Shown: one piece after another, positions 33,026 to 41,653 of the stretch
Position numbering within the stretch: position 1 is the first letter of the stretch
Layout of the letters: each line of letters opens with the position of its first letter
Assembly: GCF_000504285.1 (NCBI RefSeq)
Contig: NZ_KI632511.1
Location: 369,372-433,371 of the forward strand
Direction: 5' to 3'
Source of the DNA: Actinospica robiniae DSM 44927
GTDB taxonomy: Bacteria > Actinomycetota > Actinomycetes > Streptomycetales > Catenulisporaceae
DNA: 64,000 bases
Translations under genes and position numbers: made by a program
The notes under the pieces: model-generated
Told to the model about the DNA's origin: nothing
Databases searched by the model: none
Seen by the model: the letters and a program-made list of their open reading frames with translations, nothing else

Positions 33026-35380
33026 TCAGTGAGCGGCGGAGGCGCGCAGCGCGTGCTGCGCGAACAGCTCGCGGCCCAGCAGTTGCGCCTCGGAGCGATG
33101 GTCGGTGCCGTGCGCGGACATGCCCAGGCGGCCGGCGAGGTCGCCGAGCAGGTCGTCGAGGTGTCCGAGGTAGTACAGGGCGTATCGGAGTTCTGAGTCG
33201 CTCGCCGCTGCGGACAGTTCTGCTTGCAGACTCCTGAGTTCGTCGCCGCTGCGCACCCAAGTCTCCTGTGCGCTTCGCGTCCCTTCGGAGACGGTGTTCG
33301 CCAGGGCCTCGAGTGAGTCGGCCATGGTGCTGGTGACGTGCGAGAGCCGGTCGCGCTGGTCGGGCGTCAGATCGGCCGTGGCGCCGGTGACCGACATCTC
33401 GCGGGCGAAGTGGGCGGCCTGCTGCATGGTGGCGCGGACGTCGCGCGCGTGGTCGCGATCGGTGGCGGAGCCTACGGGCAGAAGCGAGCGGGTGAAGGCG
33501 TGGAGTTCGTGGTTGGCCTGGTCGATGGCCCTCGCCTCGGCGCGGGTGCCGGCGGTCTCGGCGTCGCCGCTCCAGACGGTGCCGGACGCGCGGACGAATC
33601 CCGACAGGGCGCGCAGGTGGGACGCCTGCGCTCGCCGCAGCAGGGTTCGCGTGGCGACGGGCAGGACGATGAGCGCGACGAGGGTGGCGATGACGCCGCC
33701 GAGTCCGTTCTCGCCCGCGCGGATCAGGATCACGGAGTCCTTGAAGCCGGTGCTCCAGCCGTAGAGCTGGATGAGGGTGAAGCCGAGGGCGCCGCCCCAG
33801 ATGTAGTAGTAGGTGCTGACGGCGTAGGCCCCGACGGTCAGGGCTGCGCAGATCAGAGTGAGGCTGACCCAGGGGTGGTTGTCCTTGAGCAGGTGGCAGA
33901 CGACGACGCCGAGGGTGCAGCCGACGGCGGTGCCCAGGACGCGCGCGATGGTCTTGCGGACGCGCTCGTGCGGGGAGTTGGTGCCCGTCAGCATGATCAT
34001 CACGCCGATCATCGCCCAGTAGTAGCGCTGGCCGCTGATCAGGTCCCCGAGCGGGACGGCGATGGCCAGGGATATCAGAGCCTGGATGACGATGCGCGTC
34101 TGCGAGCCGATCTTGCCCAGGAAGCCCCATGAATCGCGCACGTCGCTCGCGGCCAGAGCGCGGCCGGTGAGCAGGTGGGTGCCGGGGAGGCGGCCGCGGA
34201 CGAGGCTGATCGACGGGGTGAAGGAGTCCGTGGACGTCGCGGCGTTCTGCTCCGGCTCGTCCGCGGTCTCGGTGGTCCATGCGCTCGCGGCGCGATGCAG
34301 GTCGCCGAGGGTCGCGGTGAACCGGTAGAGCCGGGTGACGAGCAGCTGGTATGCGGTGTCCTGCGAGTCGTCCTCGTGCCGCATCAGCCAGGCGAGCAGT
34401 TCGCCCGCCCCGCTCGGGACCGCGACGGCGTGATTGATCGCGCCGTACCCGGTGCCGGCGTGGTCGAGGCCTGAGAGGGCCGCAATCAGCAGCGGACGGA
34501 CGTCGGGCGGGATCGGGGCGCTGGACAGCTGTGCGACGACGCGGCCGAGGCCGTGCGCGGCGCGCTCGGTGTCGAAGACCACGTTGTGGCGGTGGGTGAC
34601 TGCGGAGCCTTGCAGCCCGGAGGCGGGCAGGTAGCCGTCGACCAGCATGGCGGACTCGTTGAGCCGGACCATCGCAGCGTTCAGCTTGAGGGTCTTGCGT
34701 GCGAGGTTCTTAGTGCCGCTGTCGGCGACGAGCTGCCTGGCAAGCTGGACGACGGTGCGTACGCGGAAGAGATAGCCGCGCTCGATGTTCTCGAATCCGC
34801 TCGCCGGGCGGGTGCGGCAAGCGATCGCCTGTATGCCTCCGGCCGCGACACCGGCCACCCCGGTGATCGGGGCTATGTACTTGAGCTGCTCCACCGGCAT
34901 CGGGGCCAGCAGGCCGCCGAGGAATCCGGAGAAGAACAGGGTGCCGCTGTCGCGCCAGAACTCGGCGAGTCTGGGGCTTGTGAGCGCGAGCTGCACGCCC
35001 AGAGCCAGGGCTCCGGCGATCAGGCCGGGGACTCGGTAGGGGTGGATCTCGATCGCGCAGAACATCGCGAGCAGCATCGCGGGCACGCCCCAGACGCAGC
35101 GCAGCGCGACCTTGCCAGGCTTGGGCCCGGCGATGCTCAAACCGCAGATCAGGCCGAGCATGCCGCCGAAGGTCAGCCCGATCAGGCCCGGCTGGCCCAT
35201 CGCCCGGGCCATCGCGTAGCCGGCCGCCAGCGTGGCGGGGAAGACCATCAGCATCCGCCAGCCCGACCGGAGCCGGGCCAGGGCCGGATCCCCGGCCTGA
35301 ACGCGGTCGCGCACGCCGACGAGCCGGGACGGCCGGCAGGTGGGACACCGGCCGCCACTGCTCAGCAATTTCGACACCAC
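33026..35380 (-). CDS. FUSC/aromatic-acid-exporter-like membrane protein
   Basis: The 784 residues form two membrane blocks (about 45-190 and 430-590), each with about six helices, separated by a cytoplasmic region and followed by a helical C-terminal tail. This is the two-repeat layout of FUSC/YccS/AaeB-like proteins. The second block includes YYWAMIGVMIMLTGTNSPHERVRKTIARVLGT, characteristic of FUSC. It may export aromatic acids or another toxic compound. It is divergent from a TetR gene that probably controls it. A CPTC motif near residue 12 is noteworthy. Confidence 0.82.
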   Translation of the reverse strand: MVSKLLSSGGRCPTCRPSRLVGVRDRVQAGDPALARLRSGWRMLMVFPATLAAGYAMARAMGQPGLIGLTFGGMLGLICGLSIAGPKPGKVALRCVWGVPAMLLAMFCAIEIHPYRVPGLIAGALALGVQLALTSPRLAEFWRDSGTLFFSGFLGGLLAPMPVEQLKYIAPITGVAGVAAGGIQAIACRTRPASGFENIERGYLFRVRTVVQLARQLVADSGTKNLARKTLKLNAAMVRLNESAMLVDGYLPASGLQGSAVTHRHNVVFDTERAAHGLGRVVAQLSSAPIPPDVRPLLIAALSGLDHAGTGYGAINHAVAVPSGAGELLAWLMRHEDDSQDTAYQLLVTRLYRFTATLGDLHRAASAWTTETADEPEQNAATSTDSFTPSISLVRGRLPGTHLLTGRALAASDVRDSWGFLGKIGSQTRIVIQALISLAIAVPLGDLISGQRYYWAMIGVMIMLTGTNSPHERVRKTIARVLGTAVGCTLGVVVCHLLKDNHPWVSLTLICAALTVGAYAVSTYYYIWGGALGFTLIQLYGWSTGFKDSVILIRAGENGLGGVIATLVALIVLPVATRTLLRRAQASHLRALSGFVRASGTVWSGDAETAGTRAEARAIDQANHELHAFTRSLLPVGSATDRDHARDVRATMQQAAHFAREMSVTGATADLTPDQRDRLSHVTSTMADSLEALANTVSEGTRSAQETWVRSGDELRSLQAELSAAASDSELRYALYYLGHLDDLLGDLAGRLGMSAHGTDHRSEAQLLGRELFAQHALRASAAH

Positions 35381-35478
35381 GCTGCTGTTCTCCCGTCGAT
35401 CGTCCGCTGCGCGTGAGCCGGGGCGGAGCCGCGCCGCTCGGCGCCCCCACGCCTCGCGTACCTCCAGGGTAGAAGATT

Positions 35479-35496
35479 TTTTGCATCAGTGCAAAA
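35479..35496. promoter_or_regulatory. Operator-like dyad for the FUSC/TetR pair
   Basis: TTTTGCATCAGTGCAAAA has 7-bp perfect arms (TTTTGCA/TGCAAAA) around TCAG. It is AT-rich in a GC-rich setting and lies between the divergent membrane-protein and TetR genes, immediately upstream of the tetR -35. It is a strong candidate for the TetR binding site. Confidence 0.7.
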
Positions 35497-35501
35497 TTGC
35501 C

Positions 35502-35530
35502 TTGGTGAAAAGATGCCCTCGGTGTAGCAT
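35502..35530 (+). promoter_or_regulatory. Promoter of tetR gene, likely leaderless transcript
   Basis: TTGGTG (35502-35507), a 17-bp spacer and TAGCAT (35525-35530) form a good actinobacterial promoter. The ATG at 35538 lies 8 bases after the -10, so transcription would begin at or next to the start codon and the mRNA would be leaderless. No ribosome binding site is present upstream. Confidence 0.6.
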
Positions 35531-35537
35531 TCAGCCC

Positions 35538-36167
35538 ATGAGCAGCGAGAACGCGGCGCCCGCGCACCCGGCGGCCCCCGGCGGCATCCGGGAGCGCAAG
35601 AAGCAGGAGACCCGGGACGCCCTGCACCGCGCTGCCCTGCGCCTTTACGTGGAGCGCGGCCCGGACGCGGTGACGATCAGCGACATCTGCGAGGCGGCCA
35701 ACGTCTCCCGGCGCACGTTCTTCAACTACTTCGACTCCAAGGACGACGCCGTCCTGGACCGGGACGAGGAGGGCTCCGGCCGTTCGCTGCCGGAGCGCAT
35801 CGCCGCCCGCCCCGAGGGGGAGCACCCGCTCGAGGTGATCCACCAGGCCGTACGCGCGGGCATCGTGAACTCGCTGGGCCACCCCACCTGGCGCGAGCGC
35901 CAGCAGCTGGTGCGCCGCCACCCCCAGCTCGTCCAGGTCGCCTTCGCCAGCACGCGCCGCACCCGCGACCTGATGGCCGAAGGCATCGCCCGCCGCACCG
36001 GCCGGCAGCCCGACGACCTCTACCCCCGCGTCGTCGCCAGCGCCGCCCACGCAGTCGCCCAGGCCGCCCTGGCGCGCTGGAACCCCGAGGACTCCGGCGA
36101 CGAGCTGCTCGACATCCTCGACGAGTCGTTCGCCATCGCTGCCTCTGGCTTCAACCTGCACGTCTGA
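35538..36167 (+). CDS. TetR family transcriptional regulator
   Basis: The 209-residue protein has a TetR helix-turn-helix (about 22-66): VTISDICEAANVSRRTFFNYFDSKDDAV. The C-terminal helical domain ends in DESFAIAASGFNLHV. It resembles the large actinobacterial group of TetR exporter-repressors (acyl-CoA-like C-domain MftR/TetR_C_17 style). It is divergent from the FUSC gene, and its dyad at 35479 fits self- and exporter repression. Confidence 0.92.
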   Translation: MSSENAAPAHPAAPGGIRERKKQETRDALHRAALRLYVERGPDAVTISDICEAANVSRRTFFNYFDSKDDAVLDRDEEGSGRSLPERIAARPEGEHPLEVIHQAVRAGIVNSLGHPTWRERQQLVRRHPQLVQVAFASTRRTRDLMAEGIARRTGRQPDDLYPRVVASAAHAVAQAALARWNPEDSGDELLDILDESFAIAASGFNLHV

Positions 36168-36396
36168 CCGCGCTCGTCCCGCCGACTGGTGCTTCCGGTA
36201 CCACCGTTAATCGGCTCTGTATACGGTTTCCCGGCCGCGTCGAACTGGGTTCTGATTCAGTTCTGTGACACGGATGGATTCGGTGATACCGCCATGCCGA
36301 GAGCACCGGCTCGGCGGCAGCGTCTTGGTCGCCGGGTCGATCTCCAGCCGCCGGGCACACAGGAATACTCCGAGCATGCGAAGCGGCCGGGGCGTC
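36168..36396. other. Intergenic gap without gene
   Basis: The 229 bases between the convergent TetR gene and immunity-like gene show no coding frame with high GC3 and no strong hairpin. Confidence 0.4.
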
Positions 36397-37545
36397 CTAC
36401 GCCGGGCGGGTCAGGCGGGAGCACCAGGGCTCCCCGCCTTCGAGATCGGAGGCGGGGAGCGGGGCGTCGTAGTAGTCCGCGGGCGCGGTGAGGATCGCCT
36501 GCATGTACGCGGTGCGGCCGTCGGCGGCCATGGGTACCGCATGGCCGCGGGTACGCGTGAAGCCGATGCCCAGCCCAGGGAAGCGCGGGTAGTCGGGGTC
36601 CGTGTCATCGAGTCGGTGGCCGAGGCCGGTGAGCCGGTCGAGCACCTCCACAGCGGGCGTGCGGAAGACGTCGACGCCCAGCAGTTCGACGGTGATCCGG
36701 TCTCCGCCGCGCTCCTCGGGGATCCAGAACTCCGCGGCGGTGAGCGTCTCCCCGTCCTCGCAGGCGAGGATCGTGCTGAAGCTCTGGCGCGTCAGGAACA
36801 CCTTCGTGTACAGGTCCGGGCGCCGCTGCCCGGGGTCGTCGATACGCACGTGGCCGAGCGGCGTCGCGGCGGCGATCAGCTCGTCGATCCCGGCCCCGAG
36901 GGGGAAGTCCTCCGCTCCGTCTCCCGGGTTGATCACGAAGCTGTACTCGAGCGGCTTGGGCTCGAGCGCGTCGAAGTCGATGTCCGGCAGTTCATCGAAG
37001 TACCCTGCCCCGGCCAGCAGCACCGCCTGCATGTAGAGCGGCTCGCCGTCGCGGTCGCGCGGGACCTGGTCTCGGCCGGAGGTGCGGGTGAAGCGCAACG
37101 GCAGGGCCGCAACGGTGTAGCGCTCCGGCTCGTCGGACCGGTCCACAGCATAGCCCTGGGCCTCGATCTGCCGGAGCAGCTCCAAGGCCGGGGTCCGGAA
37201 CACGTCGATTCCGCGCCAGGTCACCCGCAGTTCCTCTGGCTCGGCTGACTCCGCGTCAGCATCCGCGCCCGGCAGGGGCCGCGGCGCGTGGATGTCCAGC
37301 CAGGTGAGCGTCCGCCCGTCCTCGAGCGCGAAGACCGTGGCGAAGGAGGAGCGTTCCAGATAGACCGTCAGATCCACCTTCATGTGCTCGAGCACGCCGG
37401 CGAGCCCCGGCCCCGAGATCACCACTCGACCGCGTGCGACCGCGTCCGGCACCAGTTCCCCGGCCGGCATGCCGAGGGGGTATCCGGTGGCGCCGTGCGG
37501 CGGGTCGAGCTCGATCTCCATGCTCACGCTGTTCATCCCCGGCAT
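36397..37545 (-). CDS. Putative immunity protein, two tandem homologous domains
   Basis: I chose ATG 37545, 2 bases from the RHS gene stop; ATG 37536 is also possible. The 382 residues are two related halves. SSFATVFALEDGRTLTW and GIDVFRTPALELLRQIE in the first match QSFSTILACEDGETLTA and GVDVFRTPAVEVLDRL in the second; FTRTSGRDQVP and FTRTRGHAVP also repeat, as do YMQAVLLAGAGYFDE and YMQAILTAPADYYDA. It is acidic and cytosolic. Its position immediately 3' of a polymorphic toxin implies that it is the cognate immunity protein. I do not recognise the family. Confidence 0.75.
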   Translation of the reverse strand: MPGMNSVSMEIELDPPHGATGYPLGMPAGELVPDAVARGRVVISGPGLAGVLEHMKVDLTVYLERSSFATVFALEDGRTLTWLDIHAPRPLPGADADAESAEPEELRVTWRGIDVFRTPALELLRQIEAQGYAVDRSDEPERYTVAALPLRFTRTSGRDQVPRDRDGEPLYMQAVLLAGAGYFDELPDIDFDALEPKPLEYSFVINPGDGAEDFPLGAGIDELIAAATPLGHVRIDDPGQRRPDLYTKVFLTRQSFSTILACEDGETLTAAEFWIPEERGGDRITVELLGVDVFRTPAVEVLDRLTGLGHRLDDTDPDYPRFPGLGIGFTRTRGHAVPMAADGRTAYMQAILTAPADYYDAPLPASDLEGGEPWCSRLTRPA

Positions 37546-37547
37546 CT

Positions 37548-40500
37548 CTACTTGAGCTTGCAGTAACGGATCTTCCAGTTCTTGGCCTTCAGCGCGTCCG
37601 TCAACTTCGTGTTCGTCTTCATCGATTTGATCATCTCGTCGATGGCCGCGTCGTATTTGCCAGGGTACTTCGCGCGGATGTCGTCGAGGTCCATCTTCAT
37701 CGCCTCGTCGAACTTGCCCTGCTGGACCAGGCTGCGCAGCTTGGCCCGGTACGCGTCGCCGGCCAGGCTGGGGTCGGTGCTCTTGAGTTTGCGGTGGTCG
37801 TCGTACTCCATGCGGATGGCCGGGCCGTACGGCACGCGCTTGCCGGACCCGAGATCCAGGATTCCCTTGTACGCGGCTTGCGGGGGGACGTGGTTGATCT
37901 CGTAGTCGGTGCTCGTACGCGGATGGGTCGGGGGGAAGTTGGCGGGCTGCAGACCCTTGTAGTAGCCGCCTTCCCCGACCGGCACGCGGGTCTTGGGCCG
38001 CGTGCCGATGAGGCCGTAGGGGTCGAGCCACGCCATCGGGTTGGGTACATAGCCGTGCGGGTTGGCGCCGGCCGCCTGGCCGAGCGGGTCGGCGCTCAGG
38101 AAGCGTCCAGTCGCCGGATCGTAGTATCGGAACAGGTTGTAGGCGAGGCCGCTCTCCTCGTCGTGGTACTGGCCCGGCATGCCGAGCGGGCTGTAGCCGT
38201 GCGGGGCGACCGCGGGCGCGACACGTCGGCCCCACAGCGTGGTCCTCGCGGCCCAGGCGATCCGCCCGTCGGGCGTCACGAGCTCGGCCAGGGCACCGAC
38301 CTGGTCGGTGACGATGCCGAAGAACAGTTCGTCGTACTCGCTCTGTCCGGCCTCGCCGTGCCAGATCCGTTCGGTCTGGGATACCGGTTCGAAGCTTCCG
38401 GGGAGGTAGTCCCAGGTGGTGCTGCGGACCTGGCCTGAGGCGTCGGTGTGGATCTGCTCGGCGATCCGGTCGTCGTCCCAGATGAACCGGTAGTGCTCGA
38501 CGACCTCGTCGGCGTGGTCCTCGTTGCCGGCACCTACCCGTTGTTTGACGACGCGTCGGCCGTACGGGTCGTAGCCGTACGACCAGCTGCCGCGTCTTGG
38601 AGTGTCCACACGCGTCAACTGGTCCTGGTCGTTCCAGGTGTAGTGCCACTCCAGCCGCGTGCCCGAGAGCGTGCGCAGCGTGCGGGAAACGAGCCGGTCG
38701 TGTTCGTCATACGTATACGTGTTGCGGCCCGCACGGGTCAGCAGTGTGCCCTCGTGCACGCGCTCGCCTGCCGGATCGGCATCGGTCGCGGCCAGTCGGG
38801 AGTCGCGGGCGGAGAGGATGTTGCCCAAGGCGTCGTAGCTGTAGTGCTCCTCCTGCGGCGCCCCGTCTTGCGCCGCACGCACGGTCAGGACCCGGCCGGC
38901 CGGGCTCAACTCGAACTCGCGGCGGCCGCGCAGGAGATCGTCGACGGCCTCTGGCATGTTGTCGGCGCGATAGTGGAACGTGCGCTCCTGCATGGGGGTC
39001 GCCGGGCCGCCGGAGCGCTCCGACCAAAGCCGCTGCCGGTTCAGCCGCCCCGAGGCGTCCCAGCTCTGGCTGAGCACGGCGCCCGCGTCGAGGAAGCGGG
39101 TGACCTCCCTGCCCAGGACGTCGTACCCGAAGCGGATCCGGTGGTCGCCGACGGACACCTCGGCGGGCTGTTCGAGCTGGTCGAACCCGACCGTTGAGAT
39201 GATGCCGCTGGGCAGCGTGCGGGTGACGCGACGGCCCAGCTCGTCGTAGCCTCGGCCGGTGGTGAATCCGTCCACGGTCTCGCGCACCAGGCGCCCGGCC
39301 CGGTCGTATCCGTACTCGATGGTGCTGCTCGATAGGGCACCCAGCGTGGATCCAGGCGCCCACGCCGACCGCACCCGGATCGCTCGGCCGAGATCGTCGT
39401 ACTCGAACTCGGTCGCTGCGCCGTCGGCGTCCTGACGCCGGATCAGTTCGCCGAGCAGGCCGTAGCCGAATCCGGTGACGTGCCCGCGCCCATCGTCGAT
39501 CTCCAGGAGCTGATCGGCCTGGTCACGTCGGTACGTCAGCGAGCGGCCGTTGTAGTCCGTCTCGCCGATCAGGTGACCGGCCGTGTCATACCGGTAGGTC
39601 CATTCGAGATCGCCGTGCGAGTGCGCGATCAGCTGCAACTCGGTGTCGTAGCGGAAGCGGTGGACGTCGCCGTCGGGATTGACCCGCTCGGTCATCGTGG
39701 CGAACGGCCCGATCGTGAAGCGGGTGGAAGCGCCGATCGGGTCCACGTGCTCGACGAGATTGCCCTCCGCGTCGTACCCGAAGGTTTCGCGCGAACCGTC
39801 GCCGTGGACCCACTCGAGCAGGTTGCCGTCCAGCGACAGCCGGTAGAACTCGGTGACGCCCTGCACGTCGGTGATCGCCACGATCCGGCCGTAGGCGTCG
39901 TACGCGGTGTGGCTGGTGCGCCCGAGTTGGTCCGTGACGGCGGTGACGAGTCCTGCCGAATTGCAGATATAGGCGCGCGTGTGCCCGGCCGGGTCGGTGA
40001 CCGAAGTGAGCCGGCCTTCCTCGTTGTAGGTGCGCCGCTCCACGAAGCCGAAGAGGTCGGTGATCGCCACGATGTTCCCGCGCTCGTCGTACTCGAAGCG
40101 GCAGGCGGTCAGGCCGCGGTCGGTGATCTTCTCCACCTGACGCTGCGCGGTATAGCTGAAGCTCAGGATGCTGCCGTCCGGCCGGGCAACGACGAGCGGC
40201 TGCCCGTGCTCGTCGTACTGCGTGCGGGTGGTGCGCCCGATCTCGTCGGTATTCGCCGTCATCCGGCCCCGCGCGTCGAACTCGCAGGTGGTGGTGCCGC
40301 CGATGGCGTCCACGGTGCGAACGACGCGGTAGTGGGCGTCGTAGTGGTACTCCATGGGTTGGCCGAGCGAGTCGGTGACGGTCGTGCGCCGCGCGGCCTC
40401 GTCGTACTCGAACATCGAGTCGAGCACACCGCCATCGCCCAGCCCGGCAGTGACGCGCCCTTGTTCGTCGTACACGTAGCCGTACCGGAAGCCGAGCCGA

Positions 40501-41648
40501 TCGGTCCAGGCGATCAGACGGTCGTGATCGTCGTACTCGAAGACCTGCGGCCGGCCGGATTCGTCGCGCAGACCGACCAGCCGGCCGGCGTCGTCGTACT
40601 CGAAGATGCTGACGGCGATCGTTTCACCGCGCGCGGCCGCTGCGATGTCGTCCGCAGGGACTCGGAGGGCGCCCACTCGGGTGCCAGCCGGCGTCTCGAC
40701 CAGGTCGATGACGACGCGGTAGCCGCAGGAGTGCGCGACGGCGCTCGGCGCCCCTGAAGCCGAGCGCTGATAGGTGACGGTGTGGCCGTTGCGGTCCGAT
40801 ATGGAGCCGATCGGGAAGACGGAGCCCGCGCCGACCGTCGGGAACCGCCGGACCAGCCCCGCGTCCGGGTCCCGGATCAGGATCTCCTCGGCCCTCCGAT
40901 CCCACACCAGCGGCCACTGTGCGCCCGCATCGGGCAACACGGCCTCCCCGGACGTCATCGGGACCGGGTAGGAGAGGACCGCGCCGTCCTCGTCGCAGTA
41001 CCTCAGGCCGTCGCCCGTCAACGCGACGTGCTGGTCGAGCGTCGAGGAGTACGACGTGCCGAACCAGCTCCCGTCGCGGTATTGGGAGCAGTACACGCGG
41101 TAGAGCCGGAGCGGCAACAGCGCATCCAACTCCAGATCGATCACCGGCATGATGAGCTGACCGGAGACCACGTCGACCGGCTCGCCGGCCTTGGTGCACA
41201 GCGAGGTGGGCGTGGCCTCCTTGTTCTTCTCCGGATCCAGCCCTGGATCGTCGTCGCCGCCAGGCCGTTCGCGGCCCCCGCCGGAGCCGCCGGAGCCGCC
41301 GTGGCCGAAGTCGTCCTCCGACCCCGCGTGGATGCCGTTGAAGTGATCGGCGATGTCCGCTTCGGTGGCGTCGAGGCTGCCGGCGTAGTTGTGCAGTCGA
41401 TTGCCGGCGCCCTCCATCACCCGGGCGCCTTCCGACAGGCCGTCGCCCACCGCGCCGGTGACGTCTTCGGCCCCTTCGCTGATCGCCTTGGTCGCGCCGG
41501 AGGAGTCGCCGGACATCGACGCCTTGACCGAGCTGCTGATCTCCTTGAGCGTGCTCCCGGCTTGCTGCAGGGTCTGCGCGAGATCCATCAACCCGGGCAC
41601 CACCGCGCGGATATCGTCGGGGCTGGCGCTGATATCGCCCTCTGACAT
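37548..41648 (-). CDS. RHS-repeat polymorphic toxin with WXG100-like N-terminus
   Basis: The 1366 residues comprise: a helical WXG100-like N-domain (1-105); a Gly-rich linker; a DUF6531-type start (EPVDVVSGQLIMPVIDLELD); about 20 YD/RHS repeats (about 370-1130) that would form a shell; the RHS core FRYYDPATGRFLSADPLGQA; and a variable C-terminal toxin (about 1216-1366). It lacks a Sec signal, and the WXG-like head suggests ESX/T7-type secretion. The neighbouring WXG-like gene and immunity gene form one tight operon (5- and 2-base gaps). Confidence 0.93.
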   Translation of the reverse strand: MSEGDISASPDDIRAVVPGLMDLAQTLQQAGSTLKEISSSVKASMSGDSSGATKAISEGAEDVTGAVGDGLSEGARVMEGAGNRLHNYAGSLDATEADIADHFNGIHAGSEDDFGHGGSGGSGGGRERPGGDDDPGLDPEKNKEATPTSLCTKAGEPVDVVSGQLIMPVIDLELDALLPLRLYRVYCSQYRDGSWFGTSYSSTLDQHVALTGDGLRYCDEDGAVLSYPVPMTSGEAVLPDAGAQWPLVWDRRAEEILIRDPDAGLVRRFPTVGAGSVFPIGSISDRNGHTVTYQRSASGAPSAVAHSCGYRVVIDLVETPAGTRVGALRVPADDIAAAARGETIAVSIFEYDDAGRLVGLRDESGRPQVFEYDDHDRLIAWTDRLGFRYGYVYDEQGRVTAGLGDGGVLDSMFEYDEAARRTTVTDSLGQPMEYHYDAHYRVVRTVDAIGGTTTCEFDARGRMTANTDEIGRTTRTQYDEHGQPLVVARPDGSILSFSYTAQRQVEKITDRGLTACRFEYDERGNIVAITDLFGFVERRTYNEEGRLTSVTDPAGHTRAYICNSAGLVTAVTDQLGRTSHTAYDAYGRIVAITDVQGVTEFYRLSLDGNLLEWVHGDGSRETFGYDAEGNLVEHVDPIGASTRFTIGPFATMTERVNPDGDVHRFRYDTELQLIAHSHGDLEWTYRYDTAGHLIGETDYNGRSLTYRRDQADQLLEIDDGRGHVTGFGYGLLGELIRRQDADGAATEFEYDDLGRAIRVRSAWAPGSTLGALSSSTIEYGYDRAGRLVRETVDGFTTGRGYDELGRRVTRTLPSGIISTVGFDQLEQPAEVSVGDHRIRFGYDVLGREVTRFLDAGAVLSQSWDASGRLNRQRLWSERSGGPATPMQERTFHYRADNMPEAVDDLLRGRREFELSPAGRVLTVRAAQDGAPQEEHYSYDALGNILSARDSRLAATDADPAGERVHEGTLLTRAGRNTYTYDEHDRLVSRTLRTLSGTRLEWHYTWNDQDQLTRVDTPRRGSWSYGYDPYGRRVVKQRVGAGNEDHADEVVEHYRFIWDDDRIAEQIHTDASGQVRSTTWDYLPGSFEPVSQTERIWHGEAGQSEYDELFFGIVTDQVGALAELVTPDGRIAWAARTTLWGRRVAPAVAPHGYSPLGMPGQYHDEESGLAYNLFRYYDPATGRFLSADPLGQAAGANPHGYVPNPMAWLDPYGLIGTRPKTRVPVGEGGYYKGLQPANFPPTHPRTSTDYEINHVPPQAAYKGILDLGSGKRVPYGPAIRMEYDDHRKLKSTDPSLAGDAYRAKLRSLVQQGKFDEAMKMDLDDIRAKYPGKYDAAIDEMIKSMKTNTKLTDALKAKNWKIRYCKLK
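37551..38003 (-). other. C-terminal toxin module of the RHS protein
   Basis: This encodes the last 151 residues, after the PMAWLDPYGLIG boundary that normally separates RHS core and toxin. The module has DYEINHVPPQAAYKG (His1253), YGPAIRMEYDDHRKLKST (Asp-Asp-His1285) and a Lys-rich helical tail with MDLDDIRAKYPGKYDAA. Spaced Asn-His and Asp-His pairs resemble HNH/endonuclease VII-type toxins, but I cannot confirm that fold. It is Lys-rich, unlike the acidic shell, as expected for a nucleic-acid-directed toxin. Confidence 0.65.
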
Positions 41649-41653
41649 GGGTG

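Noticed and set aside
37546-38649. N-terminal extension of the immunity-like gene into the RHS gene (750-codon frame)
   Set aside because: The extension is an out-of-frame reading of the RHS gene; the two-domain protein begins naturally at 37545 or 37536.
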